Assembly (NCBI RefSeq): GCF_013408565.1
Contig: NZ_JACBZX010000001.1
Location: 1,984,001-2,048,000, forward strand
Direction: 5' to 3'
DNA length: 64,000 nt
From: Janibacter alkaliphilus
GTDB lineage: Bacteria > Actinomycetota > Actinomycetes > Actinomycetales > Dermatophilaceae
Positions 27,452 to 38,600 of the stretch are shown in pieces (position 1 is the stretch's first letter; each line of letters opens with the position of its first letter). Made by a program: the position numbers and the translations under genes. Below the pieces are notes generated by a model, which saw nothing but the letters and a program-made list of their open reading frames with translations, ran no database searches and had not been told where the DNA came from.

Positions 27452-28471
27452 GTGACCGCCCATTCGCTGCCCTCCGACGTGCTCACCGCCGGGCCGCTCG
27501 CCTCGGGCATCGGCTCGCTGCCCGGCACCGACGTCCGTGAAGCGGTGCGGACCGTCCGCGACCTGCTCGGCGATCAGCTGCCCTACCTCCCGGAGACCCC
27601 GGCGCGGGGGCCTGGTGCCGACATGATCGGCCGGGCCGTCGGGCTGCTGCCCGGGCTGCACGTCGACCGCCAGCCGGCCGGGTGGCGTTTCGTCGACCGC
27701 CCCGGCAAGGACGCCTCCCGGACCGCGGCGCTGCGCCGCCAGGACCTCGACGAGCTGGCCGAGGCCTACGACGGGTGGACCGGCCCGCTGAAGGTCCAGG
27801 TCGCCGGCCCGTGGACGCTGCTCGGCACCGTCGAGCTGACCCGGGGCGAGCGGGCCGCCGCCGACCCGGGCGCCCGCCGCGACGTCGTCGCCTCGCTGGC
27901 CGAAGGGGTCGCCGCTCACCTGGCCGAGGTGGCCCGGCTGGTGCCCGGAGCCCGGCTGGTGCTGCAGATCGACGAGCCCGGGCTGCCCGCGGTGCTCGAC
28001 GGGCGGCTGCCCACCCGCTCCGGGTACGGGCGGCTGCGCGCGGTCGACCGGGCCGAGGTCCGCGACGGGCTGCGCGAGGTGCTGGGCGGTGCGGGGGAGC
28101 GCGAGACGGTCGTGCACTGCTGCGCGGCCGAGGTGCCGGTGCGGCTGCTCACCGAGGCCGGCGCTCACGGTGTCGCGCTGGACACCGGCCTGCTCGCAGG
28201 GCCGGGCTGGGAGCAGCTGGCCGAGGCGGTCGAGTCCGGCCACCGGGTGTGGGCCGGGATGCTGCCCACCGACGCGGCGCCGGAGCCGCGGGCCGCGGTC
28301 GCCCGGTTGCTCGGCGCGTGGGACCGGGTGGGGCTGGAGCGGGCCCGGCTGCGCCAGGTCGTGGCCACGAGCGGGTGCGGGCTGGCCGGGCTGGCGCCCT
28401 CGGCGGCGGTGGTCTCGCTGCGTGCGGCGGTGGCGGCGGCCGACGAGCTGGGTGGTGCGGTCGAGGGCTGA
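27452..28471 (+). CDS. Cobalamin-independent methionine synthase-like protein (MetE C-terminal family)
   Basis: 339 residues, about the size of the MetE C-terminal barrel alone. Family features are ASGIGSLPGTDVREAV at the start, LVLQIDEPGLPAVL in the middle, and the metal-binding set VVHCCAAEVPVRLL and VATSGCGLAGL. Short MetE-like proteins are widespread in actinobacteria and usually annotated as methionine synthases. Their methyl donor is uncertain. GTG start at 27452. Confidence 0.75.
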   Translation: MTAHSLPSDVLTAGPLASGIGSLPGTDVREAVRTVRDLLGDQLPYLPETPARGPGADMIGRAVGLLPGLHVDRQPAGWRFVDRPGKDASRTAALRRQDLDELAEAYDGWTGPLKVQVAGPWTLLGTVELTRGERAAADPGARRDVVASLAEGVAAHLAEVARLVPGARLVLQIDEPGLPAVLDGRLPTRSGYGRLRAVDRAEVRDGLREVLGGAGERETVVHCCAAEVPVRLLTEAGAHGVALDTGLLAGPGWEQLAEAVESGHRVWAGMLPTDAAPEPRAAVARLLGAWDRVGLERARLRQVVATSGCGLAGLAPSAAVVSLRAAVAAADELGGAVEG

Positions 28472-28520
28472 CCCCCTTCGCCCTCCCTGCACGCCCTCTT
28501 CGCCCTCCCCTACGCCGCGG

Positions 28521-28568
28521 GCTACCACGCAGTAAGTGCTGCGATCGCGACACTTACTGCGTGGTAGC
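28521..28568. repeat. Perfect 18-bp inverted repeat (hairpin), 12-nt loop
   Basis: GCTACCACGCAGTAAGTG and its exact complement flank a loop that contains GCGATCGC. It begins 50 nt after the MetE-like stop. The stem is only moderately GC-rich, unlike the ordinary terminators here, and has no U-tract. It could be a terminator or a member of a dispersed palindromic family. Confidence 0.7.
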
Positions 28569-28934
28569 TCGCGATGTGCGGGTCGCTCGTCGGGAGGGGG
28601 ATGCGCCGTCGGGCGCGGGTCGCGGTGGAGGTATCCGAGGTCGGTGGAGGTGTCTGGACGCGCTGGGGCGCGTGCCATCACCTCCACCCGTGTCCTTCAC
28701 ATCCACTCATTCACCTCCACCCCAGCCAGCCCCTCACCCCCAGCCCCTCACCTCCACCCCTCAGACCACCCGCCCCCAGAGCCCCTGCCCGGCCGACCGC
28801 TGAGCGAGCGCTCACCCCCTTCCGCCGCAGTCTTTGTCCCGCAGACCGCGACAACATGCCGAACGTGCTCCTCGCAGATACACTCACCGAAGCCCGTCAG
28901 GGCATCAGTACCGACCCGGGGGGAGGTGGCCCAC
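28569..28934. other. Non-coding stretch with strand-asymmetric C-rich repeats before the csoR-like gene
   Basis: No gene is supported here. GGTGGAGGT occurs at 28624 and 28643. The complementary CACCTCCACC occurs three times, at 28679, 28712 and 28749, in a tract of about 110 nt that is strongly C-rich on the plus strand. The first-encountered copies can pair in several exclusive ways. It could be a structured leader of the downstream regulator gene or simple repeat expansion. Confidence 0.5.
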
Positions 28935-29192
28935 GTGGCCAACGACGAGACCGACCTGCAGCACGTCGTGCGCCGGCTCAAACGAGCGCAGGGACAGATC
29001 GGCGGGATCATCGCGATGATCGAGTCCGGCCGCAGCACGCAGGAGGTGGTGACCCAGGTGGCCGCCGTCTCCAAGGCGATCGACCGCGCCGGCTTCGCGG
29101 TCATCGCCACCGGGCTGCGCCAGTCGGTGAACGATCCCGACTCCGGGGTCGACATGGACCAGATGGAGAAGCTCTTCCTCTCGCTCGCCTGA
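28935..29192 (+). CDS. CsoR/RcnR-family regulator lacking all cysteines
   Basis: 85 residues, all-helical DUF156 fold: LQHVVRRLKRAQGQIGGIIAM, then the Q-VAAVSKAIDRAGFAVIA helix. Members normally sense Cu(I), Ni(II), formaldehyde or persulfides through a cysteine at the start of helix 2. Here that position reads GRSTQEVV, the second usual Cys reads GLRQSV, and the protein has no Cys at all. GTG 28935 is chosen because GGGGGGAGG ends about 8 nt upstream (GTG 28926 possible). Confidence 0.8.
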   Translation: MANDETDLQHVVRRLKRAQGQIGGIIAMIESGRSTQEVVTQVAAVSKAIDRAGFAVIATGLRQSVNDPDSGVDMDQMEKLFLSLA

Positions 29193-29269
29193 GCCGCGCC
29201 GGCACGAACGACCGTCCGGACCAGCGGCCACCGGAACCATCTGCGGCGGTGGTCCGCACCGAAGAGCAC

Positions 29270-29316
29270 GACGAAGGGGGCGCCCGCCTCGGGGGGAGGA
29301 GGGCGCCCCCTTCGTC
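29270..29316. terminator. Bidirectional terminator between the csoR-like gene and fadD
   Basis: GACGAAGGGGGCGCCC and its exact complement form a 16-bp stem. The pairing continues inward after one mismatch around a G-rich loop. It lies between convergent stops (29192 plus, 29343 minus) and can serve both. Confidence 0.8.
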
Positions 29317-29342
29317 ATGGGGACGGCCGTGGCCGACGCCGG

Positions 29343-30842
29343 TCAGGCCTGCGGCGGGTGCACCTCGCGGCGCAGGATCTTGCCGGTCGGGCCCTTGGGC
29401 AGCTCGTCGAGCTGCCAGATGTGCCGCGGGTACTTGTACGCAGCCAGGTTGTCCTTGACGTACTGCTGGATGTCCTCGAGCGAGCTGGACGCGTCCGGCT
29501 TCAGCGAGACGGCGGCGCCGACCTGCTCGCCCATCTCGGCGTCCGGCACCCCGACGACAGCGGCCTCGACGACGTCCGGGTGGCTGTAGAGCACCTCCTC
29601 GACCTCGCGCGGGTAGATGTTCATCCCGCCGCGGATGATGAGGTCCTTCTTGCGGTCGACGATGGTGTAGTAGCCGTCCTCGTCGACGGTGGCCAGGTCG
29701 CCGGTGCGGAACCAGCCGTCCGGGATGGCCGCCTTCGTCTCCTCCGGCTTGTTCCAGTAGCCCTTCATGATGTTGTCGCCACGGATGACGATCTCGCCGA
29801 CCCCCTCGCCGGGCGGCACGTCGTTGCCGTCGGCGTCGAGCAGCTTCATCTCGCAGCCGGGGATGGCCCGGCCGATGGTGCCCGGCTTGGTCGGGGCGTC
29901 GGGCATGTTGAAGGAGGCCACCGGCGAGGTCTCGGAGAGGCCGTAGCCCTCGAGGATCTGCGCCTCGAAGGTCTTCTCGAAGCTGCGCATGGTGTCCTCC
30001 GGCAGCGCCGAGCCGCCCGAGGCGCACACCCGCAGCGTCGAGGTGTCCGCGGTGGCCGCGTCCGGGTGACCCACCATGGCGCCGTACATCGTCGGCACCC
30101 CCTGGAAGATCGTCACCTTGTCGCGCTCGACGACCTGCAGCGCCTTGCCGGGGTCGAAGCGGGGGATGAGGGTCAGGGTCGCGCCGGTGCGCACCGAGGC
30201 GTTGAGGCCGCAGGTGAGGCCGAAGACGTGGAAGAGCGGCAGGCAGCCCATGATGACGTCGTCCGGGGTCATCTCCATGATGACCTCGCTGCTGCGCTTG
30301 GCGTTGAGGTCGAGGTTCTTGTGGGTCAGCTCGGCGCCCTTGGGCCGGCCGGTGGTGCCGGAGGTGTAGAGGATCACCGCGGTGTCCTCGTCGTCGCGCT
30401 CGACCGGGGTGGCGATCGGGTCGCCCGGGGGCAGGTCGTCCTCGCTGGGGCCGACCGGACCGGAGACGACGACCTTCGTCGGGGTGCCCTCGGAGCCGCG
30501 GCGGGCCTCCTCGGCGAAGTCGCCCCAGACGAAGGACAGCTTGGCACCGGAGTCGTTGTAGAAGTACTCGATCTCGTTCGCCTTGAGCAGCGGGTTCATC
30601 GGCACCACGGTGCCGCCGGCCAGCAGGGCCCCGTAGAAGAGCACCGGGAAGGCGGGCACGTTCGGCAGGATGAGGGAGACCCGGTCGCCCGGCTCCAGCC
30701 CGGCGGCCCGCATCGCGCCGGCGGCCTGGGCGGCCAGCCCGTGCAGCTGCCCGTAGGTCAGCTCCGCGTCGTCCAGCTTGATGGCGACCTTGTCGGGGTG
30801 GTTCTGGGCCGTGGTGACGAGGTTCGTCGCCAGGTTGGTCAT
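29343..30842 (-). CDS. fadD: Long-chain fatty-acid-CoA ligase (AMP-binding)
   Basis: 499 residues. The AMP-binding P-loop [14 protein letters not shown] (near 165), GYGLSETSP (near 305), the hinge/GD motif [27 protein letters not shown] and the C-terminal acyl-adenylation lysine [10 protein letters not shown] are all intact. It activates fatty or related acids to CoA thioesters. Start at ATG 30842; longer frames overlap the divergent ligA promoter. Its acyl chain preference is not predictable. Confidence 0.92.
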   Translation of the reverse strand: MTNLATNLVTTAQNHPDKVAIKLDDAELTYGQLHGLAAQAAGAMRAAGLEPGDRVSLILPNVPAFPVLFYGALLAGGTVVPMNPLLKANEIEYFYNDSGAKLSFVWGDFAEEARRGSEGTPTKVVVSGPVGPSEDDLPPGDPIATPVERDDEDTAVILYTSGTTGRPKGAELTHKNLDLNAKRSSEVIMEMTPDDVIMGCLPLFHVFGLTCGLNASVRTGATLTLIPRFDPGKALQVVERDKVTIFQGVPTMYGAMVGHPDAATADTSTLRVCASGGSALPEDTMRSFEKTFEAQILEGYGLSETSPVASFNMPDAPTKPGTIGRAIPGCEMKLLDADGNDVPPGEGVGEIVIRGDNIMKGYWNKPEETKAAIPDGWFRTGDLATVDEDGYYTIVDRKKDLIIRGGMNIYPREVEEVLYSHPDVVEAAVVGVPDAEMGEQVGAAVSLKPDASSSLEDIQQYVKDNLAAYKYPRHIWQLDELPKGPTGKILRREVHPPQA

Positions 30843-30857
30843 CGTCGACTCCTGTGA

Positions 30858-33717
<2,860 letters not shown>

Positions 33718-33765
33718 CCAGGCATTCACCGTCTGAGCGGTGCCGACGGCGCCACAGACGCTCAC

Positions 33766-33815
33766 CTTGGCCGCATCCCCTCAGGTTGCAACCTGAGGGG
33801 ATGCAGCTGCCTAGG
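33766..33815 (-). repeat. Conserved 50-nt hairpin element, copy 2
   Basis: Read on the minus strand it has the same plan as copy 1 at 10926-10975: CCTAGGCAGCTG, a stem centred on TGCA, then GGATGCGGCCAAG. The 16-bp core stem (33774-33805) is perfect. It lies 41 nt past the minus-strand gene ending at 33857 and in the convergent gap with the DinB-like gene. Confidence 0.75.
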
Positions 33816-33856
33816 GGGTTGCGGGAGAGAAGTGGGAGGGGAGGGGAGGCGAGGGG

Positions 33857-34645
33857 TCAGCGGTCGAGGAGCCAGCTGATGAGGAAGGCGACGGGGACGA
33901 TCACCAGGGCGGAGGCGCCGATGCCGCCGATGATCAGGGCGGTGCGGGTCTCGGCGTCCAGCGCGGTGCGCCAGCCGGCCCGCTTCAGCACCTCGCGGAT
34001 CGGCTCGTTGAGCTCGCTGGTGGAGAAGGAGTGGTCGACCCGCTTCTTCATCCCGTCCGGACCCATCCCGTACTCGACACGCCGCTGCGCACCCCACTGC
34101 CGGCCGCTGCGCACCGCGATCCGGGCCCCGATCTGGCGCACCCCGGCGACCGTCTCCACGCTGTGCGTGGCGTCGTTGCGGCGCAGCACGCCCGGTGAGC
34201 TCTCGGTGAGCGTGACCACCATCGTCTGGTTGATGCCGCGCACGGTCGCCAGGTGCTGCCAGCGGGCGTCCAGCAGGTCGGCGTGCACCCGGACCATCCC
34301 CGGCCCGGCGAGCACCACGTGCCCGCTCCCGTCGAAGGCGGCCGCCAGCCCGGCCACCAGGGCCGGGAAGGGCCAGCGCCCGCCGTCCTCGGCCGGCGGC
34401 GGCGGAGGCCCGCTCGGCGGCGGCACCGGCCGCAGCGCGTCCTCGGCGTCCGGGTCGCTCTGCCGCAGGAAGGAGATCAGGCCGATCCCGGCGATGATCG
34501 CCACGCCGACCCCGATGACCAGCGGCGCCAGCGCCCACCAGCCACCGCCGGCCGACAGCACGATGACGGCGGCCACGATCCCGCCCACCCCGAAGAGCAG
34601 GACGAAGGCGCTCATCTGGACGATCTTCGTGCGGCGTCCGGTCAC
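33857..34645 (-). CDS. Membrane protein of unknown function (cluster with WXG100-like proteins)
   Basis: 262 residues from GTG 34645. Two transmembrane segments near the N-terminus (about 10-30 and 35-58), a Pro-rich cytoplasmic stretch (PPPSGPPPPPAE), a soluble middle domain and one C-terminal transmembrane segment (about 237-260, with the end ISWLLDR). No family recognised. It is coupled by GTGA to the upstream helical protein and is the last gene of three. Confidence 0.6.
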   Translation of the reverse strand: MTGRRTKIVQMSAFVLLFGVGGIVAAVIVLSAGGGWWALAPLVIGVGVAIIAGIGLISFLRQSDPDAEDALRPVPPPSGPPPPPAEDGGRWPFPALVAGLAAAFDGSGHVVLAGPGMVRVHADLLDARWQHLATVRGINQTMVVTLTESSPGVLRRNDATHSVETVAGVRQIGARIAVRSGRQWGAQRRVEYGMGPDGMKKRVDHSFSTSELNEPIREVLKRAGWRTALDAETRTALIIGGIGASALVIVPVAFLISWLLDR

Positions 34646-35166
34646 AGCATCCTCCGGATCTCGGTGAGGGTGCGCCGCGCCTGGGCGCACTCGCGGGTCA
34701 GTCGGGAGCGGCACCGCCCGATCGTCGAGACGCACGCGTGCAGCCGCCGCTCCAGCTGCTCGCGCACCTGCTCCTGGGCCTGCGGGTCGGTGCGCTCGTC
34801 GACGGTGCCGGTGATCCCCCACGCCGGGGCGACGGTGCCGTCGCGCACCTGCAGCCCGCGCCGGGCGGCCTCGTCCTCCAGCCGCTGCAGCGCCGCGACC
34901 TGCTCGGCCAGGTCTGCGGCCGCGTGCTGCAGCGCGCCCGCGCTCTCGGTCAGCACCCGGGAGGTCGCCTGCAGCGTCTGCTGCACCCCCTCGGTCCGGC
35001 GGCGCCGGTCGACCGGCACCCGGACCGGGGCGTCCGCCAGGTCGGCGCGGGCCCGACCCACCCGCTCCGCCTCGGCCGCGAGCGAGACCGCGGCCGAGCG
35101 CAGCGTCGCCGCGAGCGCGCTCACCGAGCCCGGGTCGCCCAGCAGCACCCGGGTCGAGCCGCTCAC
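34642..35166 (-). CDS. Helical WXG100/ESX-type protein, putative
   Basis: 174 residues from GTG 35166. The N-terminal half, GDPGSVSALAATLRSAAVSL, resembles the start of actinobacterial ESX-associated helical-hairpin proteins. Most of the rest is predicted long helix (LAEQVAALQRLEDEAARRG). No WXG motif and no signal peptide are seen. Overlaps its neighbours at both ends by 4 nt. Possible type VII substrate or chaperone; inferred from shape and context only. Confidence 0.5.
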   Translation of the reverse strand: MSGSTRVLLGDPGSVSALAATLRSAAVSLAAEAERVGRARADLADAPVRVPVDRRRRTEGVQQTLQATSRVLTESAGALQHAAADLAEQVAALQRLEDEAARRGLQVRDGTVAPAWGITGTVDERTDPQAQEQVREQLERRLHACVSTIGRCRSRLTRECAQARRTLTEIRRML

Positions 35167-35483
35167 CGGCGCCCCTGACGGGCCGCGGGCGCGGCGCTGG
35201 TGTCCGGGGCGGCCGCGTCCGCCGGGGTCACTGTGCGCGGTGACCCGTCGTCCGCCGGCCCGCCGCCGAGCGCGGCCAGGCCGAGGGTGAGCTCCTGGGT
35301 GGTCGCGCTGACCTCGCGCAGCACGCCGGCGATCTCGTCCACCAGCCCGTCGACCGCGTCCTGGGTGCTCCGGTCGCCGAGCACGGCGAGGGTGTCCAGC
35401 AGCTCCTCGGAGGCGGCCTCGGCGGTGCGCCCGGCGCACCCGAGGGCCTCGGCGAGGGCGGCGATCTCTGCAGGACGGGCCAT
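35163..35483 (-). CDS. Small helical protein, WXG100-like, putative
   Basis: 106 residues from ATG 35483. Two helical segments (about 4-35 and 43-72) and a disordered Ala/Asp tail give the size and shape of an ESAT-6-like protein, but the WXG turn is absent (LAVLGDRSTQDAV lies between the helices). First gene of a three-gene coupled operon. Function unknown. Confidence 0.5.
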   Translation of the reverse strand: MARPAEIAALAEALGCAGRTAEAASEELLDTLAVLGDRSTQDAVDGLVDEIAGVLREVSATTQELTLGLAALGGGPADDGSPRTVTPADAAAPDTSAAPAARQGRR

Positions 35484-35544
35484 GACCAGGCCAGGGTAGC
35501 GGCGTCGTGGCCCGAGCCGGCTGAGGCATCCACACCGCTGGCGC

Positions 35545-35550
35545 TAGCCT
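35545..35550 (+). promoter_or_regulatory. -10 element of the NAD-glutamate dehydrogenase gene
   Basis: TAGCCT would place the transcription start near 35557, after the possible GTG at 35554. This favours the ATG at 35611, which has GAGG 9 nt upstream. Confidence 0.45.
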
Positions 35551-35610
35551 GAGGTGCAGCGGGACAGCGAGGTCCCGCGCACGCGAGCCGCAGACCCGAG
35601 GATGCCCCCG

Positions 35611-38600
35611 ATGGCCCAGCCGCCTGCCGAGACCGCCCGAGACGACGAGGGCGCGGCGACCGCCGCGTCCGGCGAGCCCGACCCCGCCTTCGTCGCCCGC
35701 TACACCCGGCACGTCGCCGACGACCTGCTCGCCGACACCGGCGCGGAGTCGCTGGCCGCGATGGCCCGGGTGCACCGGGAGATGGCCCGGTCGCGGCCCG
35801 ACGGTCAGACCCTCGTCGCGGTCGACGACGGGGTGCTGCACATCGTCACCGACGACCGCCCCTTCCTCGTCGACTCGGTGCTCGGGGCGCTGGCCCACGA
35901 CGGCGTGGACGTCGGGCTCATGCTGCACCCCCGCTTCGTCGTCCGCCGCGACGAGCACGGCACCCTCACGCAGATCCTCGACGAGGAGCCCGAGGCCGGC
36001 CAGGGCGAGTCGTGGATCCGGATCGCCGTCGACCCCGCGGTCGACCCGGAGCAGCTGCGCCAGCGGGTCGTCGGCGTCCTGGCCGACGTCCGGGCCGCCG
36101 TGGACGACTGGCAGCCGATGCGCCGCAGCATCATCGAGCTCGCCGACCGGCTGCCCGAGGACACCCGGATCGGCACCGCCGACGAGCGCGACGCCGCCGC
36201 ATCCTTCCTGCGCTGGCTGGCCGAGGACCACCTGACCTTCCTCGGCTGCCGCGACCACGTCGTCGAGATCGGCCCCGAGGGCCCCACCGTCCGGGCGCTG
36301 CCCGGCACCGGGATGGGGGTGCTGCGCGACGACGACGCCGCCGAGGCGATCACCCCGCTGGCGCTCGGCGAGGAGCACCGCCAGGAGGTCGAGCACCCGG
36401 TCACCGTCGGCAAGTCCGAGCAGGTGCTCGCGGTGCACCGGGTCACCCACCCCGACCTCGTCGCGGTGCGCTACCACGACGCCGGACGGCTCATCGAGCG
36501 CCGCTACGCCGGCCAGTTCTCCTCGACCGCCTACACCAGCTCGGTGCTGACCATCCCGCTGGTGGCCGACAAGGTCCGGGCGATCCTCGACGAAGGGGGA
36601 TGGTCCACCCGCAGCCACTCCGGGGCGATCGTCATGCGGCTGCTGGAGACCTTCCCGCGGGACGAGCTCTTCCAGGCCCCGCTGGACCACCTGCGGCACG
36701 TGGTCACCCGGATCCTGCAGCTGGCCAACCAGCTGCGCACCGCGGTCTTCCTGCGCCGCGACCCCGGCGGGCGGTTCGTCACCGCGCTGGTCTACCTGCC
36801 CCGGGAGCGCTACACCACCTCGGTGCGCCGGCAGGTCGAGCACCTGCTGCGCGGGGCGACCGGTGCCGACCGGGTGACCTTCACCGCGCACGTCTCGGAC
36901 GAGCCGCTGGCCCGGCTCTACTACGTGCTGCGCAGCAGCGACGGCGCGGTCACCATGCCGGACGCGGCCGCCGAGGAGCGGCTCGACGACGACATCGCCG
37001 ACGCCGCGCGCACCTGGGAGGACCGGCTGCACCGCACCGCCGCCCGGCTCGTCGGGGACACCGAGGCGCGCCGCCTCGTGCTGCCCTGGCGCGGCGGCTT
37101 CCCGGTGGACTACGAGGAGGACTTCGACGCCGCGCAGACCCTGGCGGACCTGAAGAACCTCGCCCGCCTCGGCGACGGTCCCGACGAGGAGCGCTTCGCC
37201 TGCGCGCTCTACGACCCCCGCCGCGGGCACGGCGGCGGCGACGACCCGGCGGTGCGCCGCTTCAAGCTCTTCAGCATCGACACCCCGACGCTCACCGACG
37301 TCATGCCGGTCTTCCGCGACCTGGGCGTCGACGTCATCGACGAGGAGCCCTACCTGCTGCGCCGCACCGACGGGGTCGAGGTGGGCATCTACGACTTCTC
37401 GCTGCGGGTCGACGACCCGGGGCTGTGGGAGCAGTACAGCCACGAGCAGCTGCGCGAGCTCGTCGAGTCGACGCTGACCGCGGTCTGGCGCGGCCAGGCC
37501 GAGTCCGACGGGCTCAACGCGCTGGTCATCCGGGCCGGGCTCAGCTGGCGCGAGGTGGCGCTGGTCCGCGCGCTGGTCGCCTACCTGCGCCAGACCGGGG
37601 TCACCTGGGGCACCCGCAGCCTCATCTCGGCGCTGGTGGAGAACCACGGCATCGCCCGCGACCTGGTGGCGCTCTTCGAGGCCCGCTTCGACCCCGAGAC
37701 CGGCGGCACCGGGCCCGCGCGGGCCACCGCCGAGCAGGAGGTGCTCGACCGGATCGAGGCCGCGCTCGAGGAGGTCGCCTCGCTCGACCACGACCGCATC
37801 CTGCGCGCCCTCGTCGGGCTGGTGCAGGCGGTCATCCGCACCAGCTACTTCGTGCGCGACGCGCAGGGCCGCCCGCTGCCGCGGATGTCCTTCAAGCTGC
37901 TGCCGGAGCGGGTACCGGACCTGCGCAAGCCGCACCCCGCCTTCGAGATCTGGGTGCACAGCCCGCAGGTCGAAGGGGTGCACCTGCGCTTCGGCGCCGT
38001 CGCCCGCGGCGGCCTGCGCTGGAGCGACCGGCGCGACGACTTCCGCACCGAGATCCTCGGCCTGGTCAAGGCCCAGCTCGTCAAGAACGTCGTCATCGTC
38101 CCCACCGGCAGCAAGGGCGGCTTCTACGCCAAGCAGCTGCCCGACCCCGCCGAGGGGCGCGAGGCCTACCAGGACGCCGGCCGGGCCGCCTACCGCTCCT
38201 TCATCTCCGGCCTGCTGGACATCACCGACAACCGGGTCGAGGGGCAGGTCGTGCCGCCGGCCCAGGTGGTCCGCCACGACGGCGACGACCCCTACCTCGT
38301 CGTCGCTGCCGACAAGGGCACCGCCACCTTCTCCGACCTGGCCAACGAGGTCTCCCAGGAGTACGGCTTCTGGCTCGACGACGCCTTCGCCTCCGGCGGC
38401 TCGATCGGCTACGACCACAAGGCGATGGGGATCACCGCCCGGGGCGCCTGGGAGTCGGTGCGCCGGCACTTCCGGGAGATGGGCCACGACACCCAGACCG
38501 AGGACTTCACCGTCGCCGGCATCGGCGACATGAGCGGCGACGTCTTCGGCAACGGGATGCTGCTCTCGGAGCACATCCGGCTGGTCGCCGCCTTCGACCA

